From Phoronis australis (lineage: Eukaryota; Phoronida; Phoronidae): a stretch of 64,000 bases of DNA. Shown piece by piece: positions 34,541 to 46,700 of this stretch. The position numbers were made by a program, and so were the translations under genes. Position 1 is the first letter of the stretch; every line of letters starts with the position of its first letter. The stretch lies in the NCBI GenBank assembly GCA_002633005.1, contig NMRA01000142.1, positions 540,860-604,859 on the forward strand, read 5' to 3'. The notes under the pieces were generated by a model that saw nothing but the letters and a program-made list of their open reading frames with translations, did not search any database and was not told the DNA's origin.

Positions 34541-35582
34541 AAGACCACACCATTGTTACACAGCTCTAGACACTTTTAAAACAAGTTATGGTCAAACTTT
34601 AAAAATGGAATTCCAATGACTATACTGTCAAAATTAACCTATGTGACAATTGTGTACATAAGATTACAAAATGTGTAACCAATAGAGTTCAGCATAACCA
34701 GGCAGCAGTTATAAGGAAGATACAGTATGACTCATCCGTTTAGGATACAATACAGTGGACAAGAAAAACCGCATTATTTTTATTTCTTTGCATAAAGATT
34801 AGTAGCACCACATAATTAAAATCCTTGACGTCAATTCTATACCAGAGAGCTACTATCAGGCAATGTTTCTAGAAATTGTCAAATTCACAACAATAACGAG
34901 AGCCTTTCGAAAAAATGCAAGAAAAATTGGAAAGTCCTTTTGTTTGCAGTTGTTTAGATAATCTTCGCATAACCTGTGCAACTAACACATGAAAAGAAAA
35001 GAAATGTGCCAATTCTGAAATTATAACATTTTTGTGTTCAACAAAGCTGCAGTTGGAGTTTGTTCAGGACGCCTATAGTATTTGACAGGTAGACCAACAG
35101 AAACATAAGCGTTTAACTGGTTTTATCGTTGTTTGTTCTGGGACAGGGACTGGTGCCAATATACACCTTTGCTGCAAAGCCTGTGATGTGTTTTAGCTTT
35201 GTCCAGTTATTCATTACAGCACAGCCCAGGAAATGAAACGAGAGGGTTTGGTTGGTATTGGTGATTCTTGTACAGAGTTGGTATCGTTTTGGTCTTGTCT
35301 CAGCTCCATTTTCTTGGATGTCCAGTTATTGCCTTGGAGCAGGGTTGGACTACCAGGCAGCAAACCCCTCACTGGCCCCCAGATCCCACCACTGGCACTG
35401 ACATTCAGTGACACTGACAGTGGCTCAGCTGTCTTCAGCCTCGGTTCTGATACTGACAGTGACAGAAACGACATGTCTTGCGTCCGCCGAACGCACTCCA
35501 TTTTGGTTGATAGGCCTACTCAAAACTGCATAAATCCATCAACACAAAACCGTCCGCAGTAAATTAAGAATTGTAACCTTAC
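34541..35582. other. Non-coding stretch left of the shared promoter
   Basis: Presumed 5' UTR intron of TRAPPC1. Overlapping open frames on both strands at 35214-35562 have no domain and no splice support; I treat them as chance frames. Confidence 0.4.
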
Positions 35583-35690
35583 CTTAGAAACACAGTTGCA
35601 GATGCCCAAACAACAACACTCACACGGACAAAATTATACGGAAGTGCCCTGGAACACCGGAACTAGATTGTAACCGTTTGCATAACAAAA
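35583..35690 (-). other. TRAPPC1: Probable 5' UTR exon of TRAPPC1
   Basis: A strong minus-strand donor TTTCTAAG|GTAAGG ends at 35583. It lies in the right place and orientation to feed the acceptor at 30925-30927 in front of TRAPPC1 coding exon 1. The right boundary (transcription start) is an estimate. Confidence 0.45.
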
Positions 35691-35880
35691 TAGTTCTAAT
35701 ATTTATTCGTTATAAATGCAGTTATTAAATTTATGAAGACCTTAAAGTGCGCTTTAGAACATTTAAAGAAGATATTTGATTGGTTTCGTAGTAACTTTCA
35801 TCGATTACTGTATTTTAAGTAAAAAATTTTGGTAATCGATACATCCGCTATACGCAAGCGCAAGTATTGTCAACGGATTT
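35690..35880. promoter_or_regulatory. Candidate bidirectional promoter of TRAPPC1 (-) and CNTROB (+)
   Basis: Interval between the probable TRAPPC1 first exon (donor at 35583, minus strand) and a plus-strand donor ATTTAG|GTAAAATA at 35935/35936 that could close the first non-coding exon of CNTROB. No CpG island or TATA box stands out; the sequence is AT-rich. The assignment is positional inference plus the known head-to-head layout in human. Confidence 0.4.
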
Positions 35881-35935
35881 CGAATTCTGAAAACAACAAT
35901 GAACCGGTGATCTCTGTGTTTGTATGACGGATTTA

Positions 35936-37558
35936 GGTAAAATATCATTGATTAGAAAGCGCCTTCATTTTCGTTATTCACTAGATCTTGCCTTTGTTGT
36001 TTATGTTCCATCTTTGGTTTCTGACTTGCTGATTCAGGTACACTGCTGCTGTGCAGCCGAGTACGTCCTCCACTCCTCATTCCTGGCAATGCCAATGCCA
36101 TGGCAATGCCAATGGAATGGCATGGAGTGGACATAGGGTCATAGTCGAAGTCTAAAATGAGCCTTATTTTGCTGACTCAGTTACGAATGTACACAATAAC
36201 TTGATGAGTGTGATGAGACTATCAAAGTCACTGAAAGGAGATCACTGGTTGACTCAGTGTCGGTGAGTTGCTGAAGTGGTCCGGAAGGGGAGGGGAGACC
36301 AGTCCTGGCCTGAGATGGGGTGTGTTACAGCCCAAACTGATGTCTGTGCCAAACTGATTAGACGCACTTCAATTAAGCGTGGGTAACCGCATGTTGATAA
36401 GCCAAACTGATGCCTGCGGCAAACTAAAGCTACTGTAAGTTCCCAAATTACCATCAATGGTTGAAATATTTTATCAGAACTAGAATTGACGACAATGAGT
36501 ACGGCGTGGTGCGTAATAGTTTCGCACGACACTTCTCCCATGTGATTAATCCATATGAACTGCATATGTGAGCACTCATTATTGTCAATTTTAGGTTTTG
36601 ATAAGCATGAAAAATCCATAAACCATTTGTAGTAATTTGGGAACTTACGGTAGCTTCAATTTGTTGCAGGCATCAGTTTGGCTCACCAGCCCCTGCCATG
36701 TTGAAGTGTGTCAAATCAGTTTGGGCTGTAACATAGGGCACTTTTCATTTTTATGTATGAATGCAGTACACTTTCACAGATGGGAGGTCAATTCAGGTTA
36801 TTAGCCACAATAAAATTGCTGTGTTCAAGAAACTAAATTTTGTTCCTTCATCAGGTGGGAAGGTATTTTTTGTCTTGCTAATTTTTATTTGAGATCATGG
36901 TTTGTGAATAAAATGACATGCAGTGGTAAGTGAACTTGTGGAGTCGTGTTGCCAGCAATGGCAAACTCAGTTATTTCCTAGTCTACATTTACCCACTGCT
37001 TCAAACTAGTTGGCTTCTCTCTCTGCAGTCGCAGTCCCTGGTTTGAGATGATTCGAACAAAACAGTTTTCATTAAAGTTATTGAAAATGATACCCAACAC
37101 GAAAGTGATAGGGAGCTTTAGCTGGATAGAGAAACAACAAGTCATCAGTTGGCAGGGAGGGGGACGCCCTGAAGCCCAATGCTACTATGAAGGGAAAATA
37201 TCAGGCAGTGAGTGATTAGGAGTAGTGAGGAGAAAATGGAATATTCTTGGTGCACTGTAAGTAAAATGTAGCTTTCATGTAAATCTGCTCTGGAATCTTG
37301 CTTAATGTCAAGGTCGCGTATGTGTGAACTTGGAATACATGAGGAAACTTGACAAGTTCACTCAAATAATCACATTCACGTTGATAAAAAATTTGCACTG
37401 CACTAGTTAAAATTAAATTATGTGTTGATAAAATAACGTAAATTTTAACAATCCGTTTTTAACTGTTGGTGACCTTATTCAAAAAAACAATAATTGATTT
37501 AGCCATTCACATAATTATTCCTCCAATTTCACTGACACAAGTTATGCTTAAGGAGAAA
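35936..37558. other. Presumed 5' UTR intron of CNTROB
   Basis: No coding frame with support. It contains a CCAATGC-rich simple patch at about 36088-36130 and a long-armed foldback element at 36323-36733. Confidence 0.4.
36323..36733. mobile_element. Foldback (long terminal inverted repeat) element, 411 bp
   Basis: The two halves are inverted copies about 140 bp long and roughly 85-90% alike. Both ends read TGTTACAGCCCAAACTGAT. Inner words GCCAAACTGATGCCTGC and GTAAGTTCCCAAATTAC are repeated in inverted order. The word CAAACTGAT recurs several times, like subterminal transposase-binding repeats. There is no coding capacity. Confidence 0.75.
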
Positions 37559-37702
37559 ATGGGTGATCATGAGGCCAATAGTTGTCCAAATGAACATTCA
37601 ATTTCAAGTTTACACATACGCGATCTTGAGATTAAGCAAGTTTCCAAGCTCATGCAGAGCAATCCTGCTTCTGGCGAATTACCTTTTGGCCACGGAATGC
37701 TG
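37559..37702 (+). CDS. CNTROB: CNTROB coding exon 1
   Basis: The ATG at 37559 has a strong context (GAGAAAATGGG). It encodes 48 residues from MGDHEANSCPNEH to FGHGML; donor CTG|GTTAGT, phase 0. An in-frame ATG 15 bases upstream is a weaker alternative. Confidence 0.75.
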
Positions 37703-40700
37703 GTTAGTGCAATGCTTTTCAGTATCTTAAGCCCTTGTGCGAGCAGAGCCATCGTAATTTGCACGAACTGAGCACTGAGATTTGTTGCTCTTGGGAATGT
37801 CGGACAAATATGAACATGTTGATAGTGAAGTGTAGTGTATTGCTTTAAAAAGTCGGTGCTCCTCCATGTCACAACAGAACAATACGGTACCCATATCTAG
37901 AATCGTATTACGTTCATGCTTTATGTTTTGCAGGATGACTCTATTAGCGCAATGAACAAGTTTCACAACCAATCTGTGTCGGATGCCGACACTGATGACC
38001 TCCTCAGTGGTGTTGAACCGTTGGACAACATGACCTTCAGTAGCTTCCACTCGTCTCCCAAGACCTCGCCTCAGGGGCATGGCTCTGACAGGGACGTTGG
38101 CCTCAAGTATTCAACTCTAGAACAGATAGCAAATACCGATCACTCCAACAAAGATGTGCTCTACCCTTCGAGTATTTCTCATCACAGAAATTTTGACCAC
38201 TTGAAAAGCTATGGAACTAAAGATTTCAATTCTCTTCCTGTTACTCCCTACGAAGAGTATAAAGATTTCTCCAGAGAAGTAAACAAGCGCTATGCTGCCT
38301 CTGTAGATCAAATGAAAAGTGTTCTACCTGACACACAGGTGCAGAGTAGAAATCTACGTGAAAACCTTTTGACGCGCTTCAATGAAAGTAAAGTGTTTGA
38401 TAAAGATGTTCCTGGTAAGCAGCCATTGAAGTCTGATACTGATGATGATGATGTTGGAGCTAAAGACGAAAAGCCATTGGACGATGATCCAAATCGTGCT
38501 AGTCCACAAAGTTTCGCGGACAGCATTCTCAAATCGGCCTACAACTCTAACATGAGTGCGAGTGAGCTGGAGGCATTAGCCATCAAGAAATCTCCACCTC
38601 ACTCCAATAAGAAAGCCAACGATTCTAAGGTGTCGGAATTTCATAAACAAAAGCAAAGAGATGTTGAATCTGATACAATGTCCGACAGTGACAATTATCA
38701 AATGTCAAATGTTGATAGAAAATCTCATTCTAGAAGCTTGACAATGGATTTCGAGACTGAAAAGGTGAAATCAAGAAGCCCTGAGGACAAGCGTGCGAGG
38801 AGCTTGAGCTCACGGATTCACACCGAGAAATCTCCGAGGAGTTTAACCGTGGACTTCCAATACCAGAAGCGCAAGTCGTCAAGTCCAAAGAGCCGGCACA
38901 CTAGAAGCTACACTTCTAGGCCTGGCACTGAACGGTCCCCCAATGCAGGGTATCCCCTTACCAGGCGTGCAGTGAGTGACATAGGTCAGATACATGGGGA
39001 TCATCCCGATGATGATTGGATGTCTCACAAGTACAACCAGTCGGGTGGTTCTTTGCACCAGAGAGGTGATACAGCGAGTCTTGTGACCCTGCCTGGACAG
39101 CGATTGGCTGAACCAGATTTTTATGATGATAAGCATACAATGAGGACCTCTGGTGGCTCTAATTATACAAGCAGTAAAACCGCTTCTCACCGGCATAGTC
39201 CATCGTCCTACTTTAGGTCAAAGGTTAGTGCTTTAGATAAACTAATTGTGACTGAATATAATGTTATACTGGGTCATAGGAGTGTTGTGAAACTCTTCAG
39301 TAGTTGTCGGGTGTTTTTTACCATAGCTTGTGTTCGCCGAGCATTAGTTGTAAACAGATTCTATTGTCTGCAAGTTCTCAAGATTTCTATTCAAAGAAAC
39401 AGGTAGTTGTGTACTTTTGGGCATGTAGTCTGGTTTCAACATTAGTATAATACATTTGTATTTTATTTAAGGACAAAAACATCGAGATGGGCGTCATTGA
39501 AGACATGGAGTCTGTAAGAGGACATTTACAGTCTATGCTCAAGAACAACGCTCGTATGTATCTATTCTAACGCCTGACGTCCTTTCGAAGGCTGAGCCTA
39601 TACAGCAGTCTCTAGTCTTGTCCACTTGTTTGTTCACCACTTGTAACTTGTAACATACTTGGTAATTGTTGCATTTTCTGTTTCTAGTTCAACCACAGTC
39701 ATTGTTGAAATCCCCTATCATATTTATTATCTTTTAAGCTTTCTTCACCTATCACATTTTCAGCGTGTAGTGTTGCGATTTCTTCTTTTATTGTCAAAGA
39801 GGCGGCCTGGCAAACCATTTATAGTGTTTTTCGCACTTGAGTAATGGTTTTTGTATTTTTCAATTTTGAACCAATTGACTAATTGAATATACTTTGTGAG
39901 ATTTTTGTCACGGATCTGTTCCTTTGAATTCAGAGTACGATCGCTTAACAGATGACAAACTGATGGACGTTTCACCATCCCTGATGAGTCGACCAAGAAA
40001 TGACGACTCCATTGAGAGCATTTCAACTCTGATCGAGTGAGTATTCACTGCATTGTCACACAAGTGTGTCACTAAGCACTAAGTCCATTACACTATATTG
40101 TGATGTGTTTAGCACAGATCTACAATCATGGTAGTTCGAGAAGATGCAGTGTGGGTAATTGGCTAAGTTTACTTCCAATGATACTTTCACAGTTATCTCC
40201 TTGAATGAAATTCCAGATTAAGTTCTGGATTTACAAAATATTGCCAAGATGATAGTATATCGAGTGACAATGTCTCTACCTTTAATCATGGACCATTTTT
40301 CTTAGGCTGAATATAATAACCTCGAAATTAAATATTATTAATTACTAAAGGTGACATAGTTTGACCAAAGTCAATGTGTTTCAGGGGTCATCTGAAGGGG
40401 TTACCGGGTATGTCTCAGCCCCCTGAATTGGGCAGCAGAAGTGGTGTTGGAGGTGGGGGTGTCACGAAGGCGGATTCGTTACCGTCGGGCTTGAGCAAGA
40501 TTGACAACACCCTGTTTAGTGAGAATACGACACTCAGGGAAAGTTTGGAGAAGGAAAGGACAAGGAGAAAGGTAGGTCGACGTAGCTACACAGAGATTCT
40601 GTTGATATGTGCTAGACTGTATTGCTTGGGTGAGCATGGTAGTAGATGCAATTCTTTGGCCCAGACTATATTTGAAAATTGACTTATGGAATGACATGCT

Positions 40701-43700
40701 TTGAGTAAATTTTGAAATTTTGCGTGCTGCTGGCCAATTTACGAGTCGTGTGTTGAGTAGGTTTTGATTGCCGCAGGCCCTGAACAGAACTAGATCTGAT
40801 CTCTTAGCTTGTAGCAAGAAGTGTGATCGCTTGTTTTACTTTTTATTAAAGCACACAAGATCCTTTTAACTCCTTTGTTGGCGACATTGACACCAACATA
40901 CCTTCATTTTAGCGCCACCTATTGTCTGCCATTACAAAACATGCATAATAATAAAGTCACCATTACTGGTGGAGATGTAAATATTCATATCATCAGTAGC
41001 AGACGACATTACTCAAATTGTCTCCCCTGAAAATGTCCCATGCTGTTTTCATTTTAGTCTGTTTAGTCTAGATTCTCTCAAAACTTTTTCAATTCAGTCT
41101 AAGATTCCTACACATACTCATTGTTGACAATAGTTTTAGGTACCGCGTGGTTCGCCTTAGACAAATATGCAAACATGCCGGAAATTGCCTGTCACTGTTA
41201 CGTTTTTCATCTTAACTGTCCATTCTTCTCAATTCACAGAAACAAGAATATAGTTTGTAGAAATATATCTTTTTTAGTAAAGCGTGGAAATATGTTGCCC
41301 GGTCGGGGGCAGAAATCTTTTCGGACTTATATTCATTAGGTAACATGATGTGACCAAAAAGATGGCGTGCTGACGGGACAAATTGTTCGCAAGAATATAG
41401 TTACGTAGTATTTTCATTTGCTGCATATGTCGCTATCATTTTTACAGGAAAAAGTAAGACGTTAGTACCACTATATATTACTTTATCATTAATTTGTCTT
41501 CTAAAGCAGAATCCGAACTTCTCAAAAACGCTGCAGAAGCATGTTTCAATACTCAATGTAAACTGGTTTTCAAATTCAGTTGCGCTTCATCCTGCTCATA
41601 AGGAATATCGCTTTTTTCAGCACTGTGAACACAGCATACAGACTTTGCAAACGAAGGTACGTTCACTGGGAATTAGACTGCTGTGTCCATTTTCTGCTTT
41701 GCTGTCTTATTGGCTAGACTGGTATTATAAGACGTTTTTGTCAACTTAGGGGACTCAAAGTTTAGGCTCAGTCATGATTCACAAGATGATTTTGTGTTCT
41801 GCTCTATTGTCTTTGTCAATCAACAAAAACTTTTTTATATCAGATAAAATCATCACGGAGAAGTTAAGGGGAAAATTTTGGTGCATTCACAGATTAAGAA
41901 TATTTAATTTTGTTATGTCTCGTTTGATTAGAATTGGGACGTGGCGAAATGAGACTCACCAAGTATATTACTCTTGTTAAATTTTGCTTGCATGCTGGTA
42001 ATTATTATTCCAAACAGTATTTAGGGATTGAAATGTCTAATACCTGACAACTTTCAGTTTGAGAGAGGTTTTCTGTTTTCAGTTACTGGAGTCCCAGCAA
42101 CAGTTAGCCGTTGCCGTGTCGACGGAGAAGAAAAAAGATGTCATGATAGAGCAATTAGATAAGGTGCACTGTCTTATGTAAATAATTAGAGCTTTTGAGA
42201 ATAATGTAATCTAGCTTGATTGTGTGAAATTGACATTTTTAATCTTTGCAAGACGTCAACTTAGGAATCTGAAATTAATCTATGGCATATCGCTTTTCCA
42301 CTACTTGGTTATCAGCTCGTCGATTTGGATGACATAGTTTTCAAATTTTTGTGTTGAACTTAGCATCTACCAGTTTTCTAGTTCCATAAGTGATATTGTA
42401 TGAGCTTAAGAACATCTCGATTCCTAAGTAAAATGTTGATCGTGTTTTCAGTTAGCAGTACGTTAATGACTTAGTGCTGGGAGTGAGTGATTAACCTGCG
42501 CGCAGAGTCGTGTATGTGTAAGTATATTTCTCTTGTTTCAGACATTGGCCAAAGTGGTGGAGGGATGGAAAAAGAGGGAGGCTGAGCGCGAACAAGTGGC
42601 TGCTAGAGTGGAAGAGGAGAAGAGGGAGATAGAAGATAAGTTCACTAAGGTACTGTTATACTTCGGATAGCCAAAGAAGTGATTTTGCGATAAAATCCAG
42701 TTTTTAGCTTTTTAATGTTACTGTGTAGTCAAGTTTGAAGTGTGGAATTTGTCCAAGAAAATAGCACTCACAGGCACTGTGGCGGTCTTTTGAAAATGTC
42801 CAGTACAACTATTCGACGTTTATGATTTTCCGTCCATGTGGTTTGTCAGTGTTCAATCGTTGCAGTACGATAGCAGCTTACAGAATGGTATTTTTGTCAG
42901 ATTTGTGTTGATATATCCTGTAAACAAATTTCTCAAAAGTTTTTGATCTCGTGGTGATGTACGTGCTTTTACTCTGGTTTGTTTGTAGGAGTTGTCCGAT
43001 TTAAGACAACAGATGTCAGGTTTGGATGATGAGTTGTCTCAGGAAAAGCAGAAGGCACTTAGGGCTATGGATGAAAAGGAGGCCGAGGTGAGCGATGTCG
43101 CACACATGTTTTAATAATTTGGCTGTTGTCTTCGCCTGCTGCTGGACCTTGGGCTGTCTAACTTAAACTTTGCCAGAGTGACATTTTAACTGGTAGCCAT
43201 GTCATGTCTTGTGTATATTTATTATTTGTTATAGTGACACGGATGCATCGTAGAATATGTGTAAACATGGTTCTAGTTTTGTTGTTGGTACTAGTGAAGT
43301 TCTGCAGTTGGAAATGAGGAACTCGAAGTTCACAGGCCTCCTGGAAATCCATGCATTCAGGTGATCTCGTAAGATTCTTATACCATGAACTAACCCATCT
43401 GGTGATCATCTTCCTGCTCTCAGTCCATTCTAATAATAGAACGTCACTTTCTTGTTCATTCACACCACCTAGTGAATAACAAGTGACCCATGACTGAGAT
43501 ATGTAATTGATAGTTATAAACAGGCCAAATGTCTGCGTTTATAGATCAAGCTGCATGAGACTGAGCGAGATCGGCTGTCAGAGCTGGTGGAAACTGAGCG
43601 AGAGCGGGTGAAGAGGACGGAGAGCGAGCGGGACCGTGCTGTCAAGGGACGGGACCATGTCACTAGGCAACTAGAGGCCCTTCAGAAGACTTTGAATGAT

Positions 43701-46700
43701 GTAAGTGGGTGTTGGAAGTGAACCGTCAACTTCTACTACCAATACTGAGTGTAGTGGCGTGATTCGAATGCCAAGTGTCTATCATTTAGTAATTTCCTCC
43801 ATATTACTGACCTTCCCTTTGCCTTGAGGGAATGATCACATTAGTAAGGTTAACACTGGGTTAAAAGTTTAAATTGTCTACCGTGGCTACATTTTAGCAT
43901 TTCTCTTTAAGACTGTAATTTGTATATAATGCCAAGCTATTGTGTTGTATAGACCTATTTACTTATGGCGAGCCTTGTGTCACACCAGTTAGTCAAAGAG
44001 AGTCTCTGTCGCAATCTCTGTTGTTTGATCTTACCACAATCAGTCACTTGGTATTTTGTTTGCAGGAACGAACCCACTGGCAGGAAAGAGAGCATGAATT
44101 GACGGATTTGTTGGATGAGGCGAGAGAGAGTCAACATCAGCTGGTTGTGAGGGAGAAGGTGAGTGACAAATGTTGAGGTCAAAGGTCGGTCACTTTATAT
44201 TGAGGCAGTCAGGACATTTTGTGTAATAAAATGTACTGAAAAGGTTCAAATACTTTTCAGAGTAAGTAAAATATGCTAGATTGACCAAAAATACCTTAAA
44301 AAAAGGCATCAGTCTCCCCTTTAAAGTGGAAAACAAAATTTTAGAGAGACATCCCCTTGCCCTTGTCAACAGTAAAAAGTGACATAAACAACCTAACAAA
44401 TGGCTCGCCTCTCGGTAATGCGTGCAATAACTACCATTTAGGAAAACACTCTGAGCGACTCACTTCTAAACAGTCTGTCAGTCATTCACTGCGTAATCAC
44501 ACCCCCACAGACCAAGTTTCAGGTTTTTCTGTGGGCCTTTCACGTCACTGTTCTTTTGTTTCCTAGTGCCTGGAAAGCAGTACTATAAACGCTGGAAAAT
44601 GTCATTCTGAGACAACCAGGCTACATCAATAATGGATATTTCCCCCTTTAAACTGTTTCTTCTCGAGGTTAGTTCTAGCTACTGCAATACATAGTGTTGT
44701 TGTGTGGTGATCACTGCATTGTTCGTGTGTAGGACAAGTTGGACGAGCAGCAGCGAATCAACAGAGACACCCAGGAGGCACTAGATGGCGCCAGGAAGGA
44801 GATACAGCGGTTACAGCTGGACCTTGACTCTGTGGCTAGGGAGAAGGTAGAGACGATTTATGTATACATGTAATGTCTAGGTTGGGAAGTCTCAAGATTA
44901 AAATTGTTCTGTAGAATCTTTCTTGCTCCTTATTAATAACAGTGTTCAATGGTGAAAACGAAAAATTTGATTTTGTAGTCCAAAAATTACAGCTGCTACT
45001 TTTTGAAGTAATTGTTCACTTAAAGTATGGTGCATCTGTTATGCGCATAAGTTTTTTGTGGTGAGTGCATGTGTTTTTGTCATATTTCTTAACCTTTGAC
45101 CTTTCAAGGACCACCTGAAGATGGAGTGTAGCTTAATAGAAGCTCGTGTTGAGAACACACGCCAGAAACTGGAGGCGGAACTTCGGGCGGAGTTCGAGAA
45201 ACAGGTCAGTTAGAGAATTTTCGTGTCGTATCTCCGGCGTCCCTTGACGAATCTTTCTGAAAATCTGGATAGATCTTGTCAAGTGTTATCTGCATTGTGC
45301 CATCCATTTCTCACTACAACTTACCGTTTATGAGGTATTTGAGATTTACTGGTCTGATGAATGTTCTTTTATTGACTTATTTCTAGCTGCACTTTGGTCA
45401 TATTCATGATATGGAGCAGATTTTTGTCTGATCGACAGTAATTTTATGTATAAATTTTTCTCTAGTCAATAGCGCAAGGCGAAATTGGATGCAAGATGTC
45501 GCTGTGACAACCATTTTTAGAATAATGTTTGTAGAGCTCCAGCTCCTTGATTCTTTGACCGAACCTTGTCAAATTTGGTATGTAAATAGATCTTCGCAAG
45601 GGCTATCTGCAACACGTGACTGGTGCATTATTGGTTTCTCGCTACGACTTACCGTTCTCGGGTTATTCAAGATTTTTGTAATTTGATGAATGTCTTTTGT
45701 TGACCAGTTCGTCAATGAACTTTTATTGGTTTATCATTTACAGTACAGTGGTTTAATAGGGGTGCCGCTCCTTAGATCACTTCAATTGTTGAATTTCTTC
45801 CGCTGTTATAATCATAAATGCCAAGTGTTTTGTTTCCCTTTTAGACCTCACAAAAACTGGCCGACTCTCAGAAGCAGATGACTGAGTATGAATCAGAAAT
45901 CCGTGAGAGCCACCGCCACCAGGTGAATGAGTTGACGCAGAAACACGCCGAGGATGTTCGCAGTGTTCAGGAGCACTGGCGCACCCTGGTGCAGCAGAAA
46001 GAAGCGGCGTTTGCGGACAAGATGAACATGTTTGAGGAACGTTTAAAGGAGGCGCGTACCGAGATAACACAACTGAAGGTGGATAAACAGAAACTAGAGA
46101 TTCAAAGGTATGTGTAGGGAGATAGGAAGAGAAATGGAGATGGGAAGGGAAATCTCTTTGTGAAACAAGAGGTTCAGAGGTATGTTTTGGGAGATGGGAA
46201 GGGAAATCTCTTTGTGAAACAAGAGGTTCAGAGGTATGTTTTGGGAGATGGGAAGGGAAATCTCTTTGTGGAACAAGAGGTTCAGAGGTATGTTTTGGGA
46301 GATGGGAAGGGAAATCTCTTAGTGAAACTAGAGGTTCAGAGGTATGAGATGTTCAAGGATTAGAGTAGGGGGATATAGTTGATTGAGGCTGAAGGCTAGA
46401 TGTACAGGCAAGGTGTAGGATGAGAGAGCGAGTGTATGTAGGAAACTTGGAACTTCTTGTGTCGAATATACCGACTGCTAAACTTCACCTCACTTGCACA
46501 CATGGTGTTAGAAATGTGTTTATTGCTCCTTAGTTACCCTTTGTTTGTTCAAAGTTCTCCAGCAACTAGTGTAATGAAGAGGCCAGCAAATGTTGTAAAT
46601 AACACTAAGTCTGGTACAACAGTGATACTGCTAAGCATGTGCCACTAGAGGGCGTTCTGTATGCGTAGTTATTGAAATCACTGCCTTTCACTGCTGCAGG

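Noticed and set aside
35214-35562. Overlapping open frames on both strands near the shared promoter
   Set aside because: No domain, no splice sites that join them to TRAPPC1 or CNTROB, and mirror-image openness typical of chance.
46160-46363. Repeated open frame VQRYVLGDGKGN as a coding tandem-repeat protein
   Set aside because: A stop separates it from exon 14, and it is a by-product of a 54-bp intronic minisatellite whose unit length is a multiple of three.
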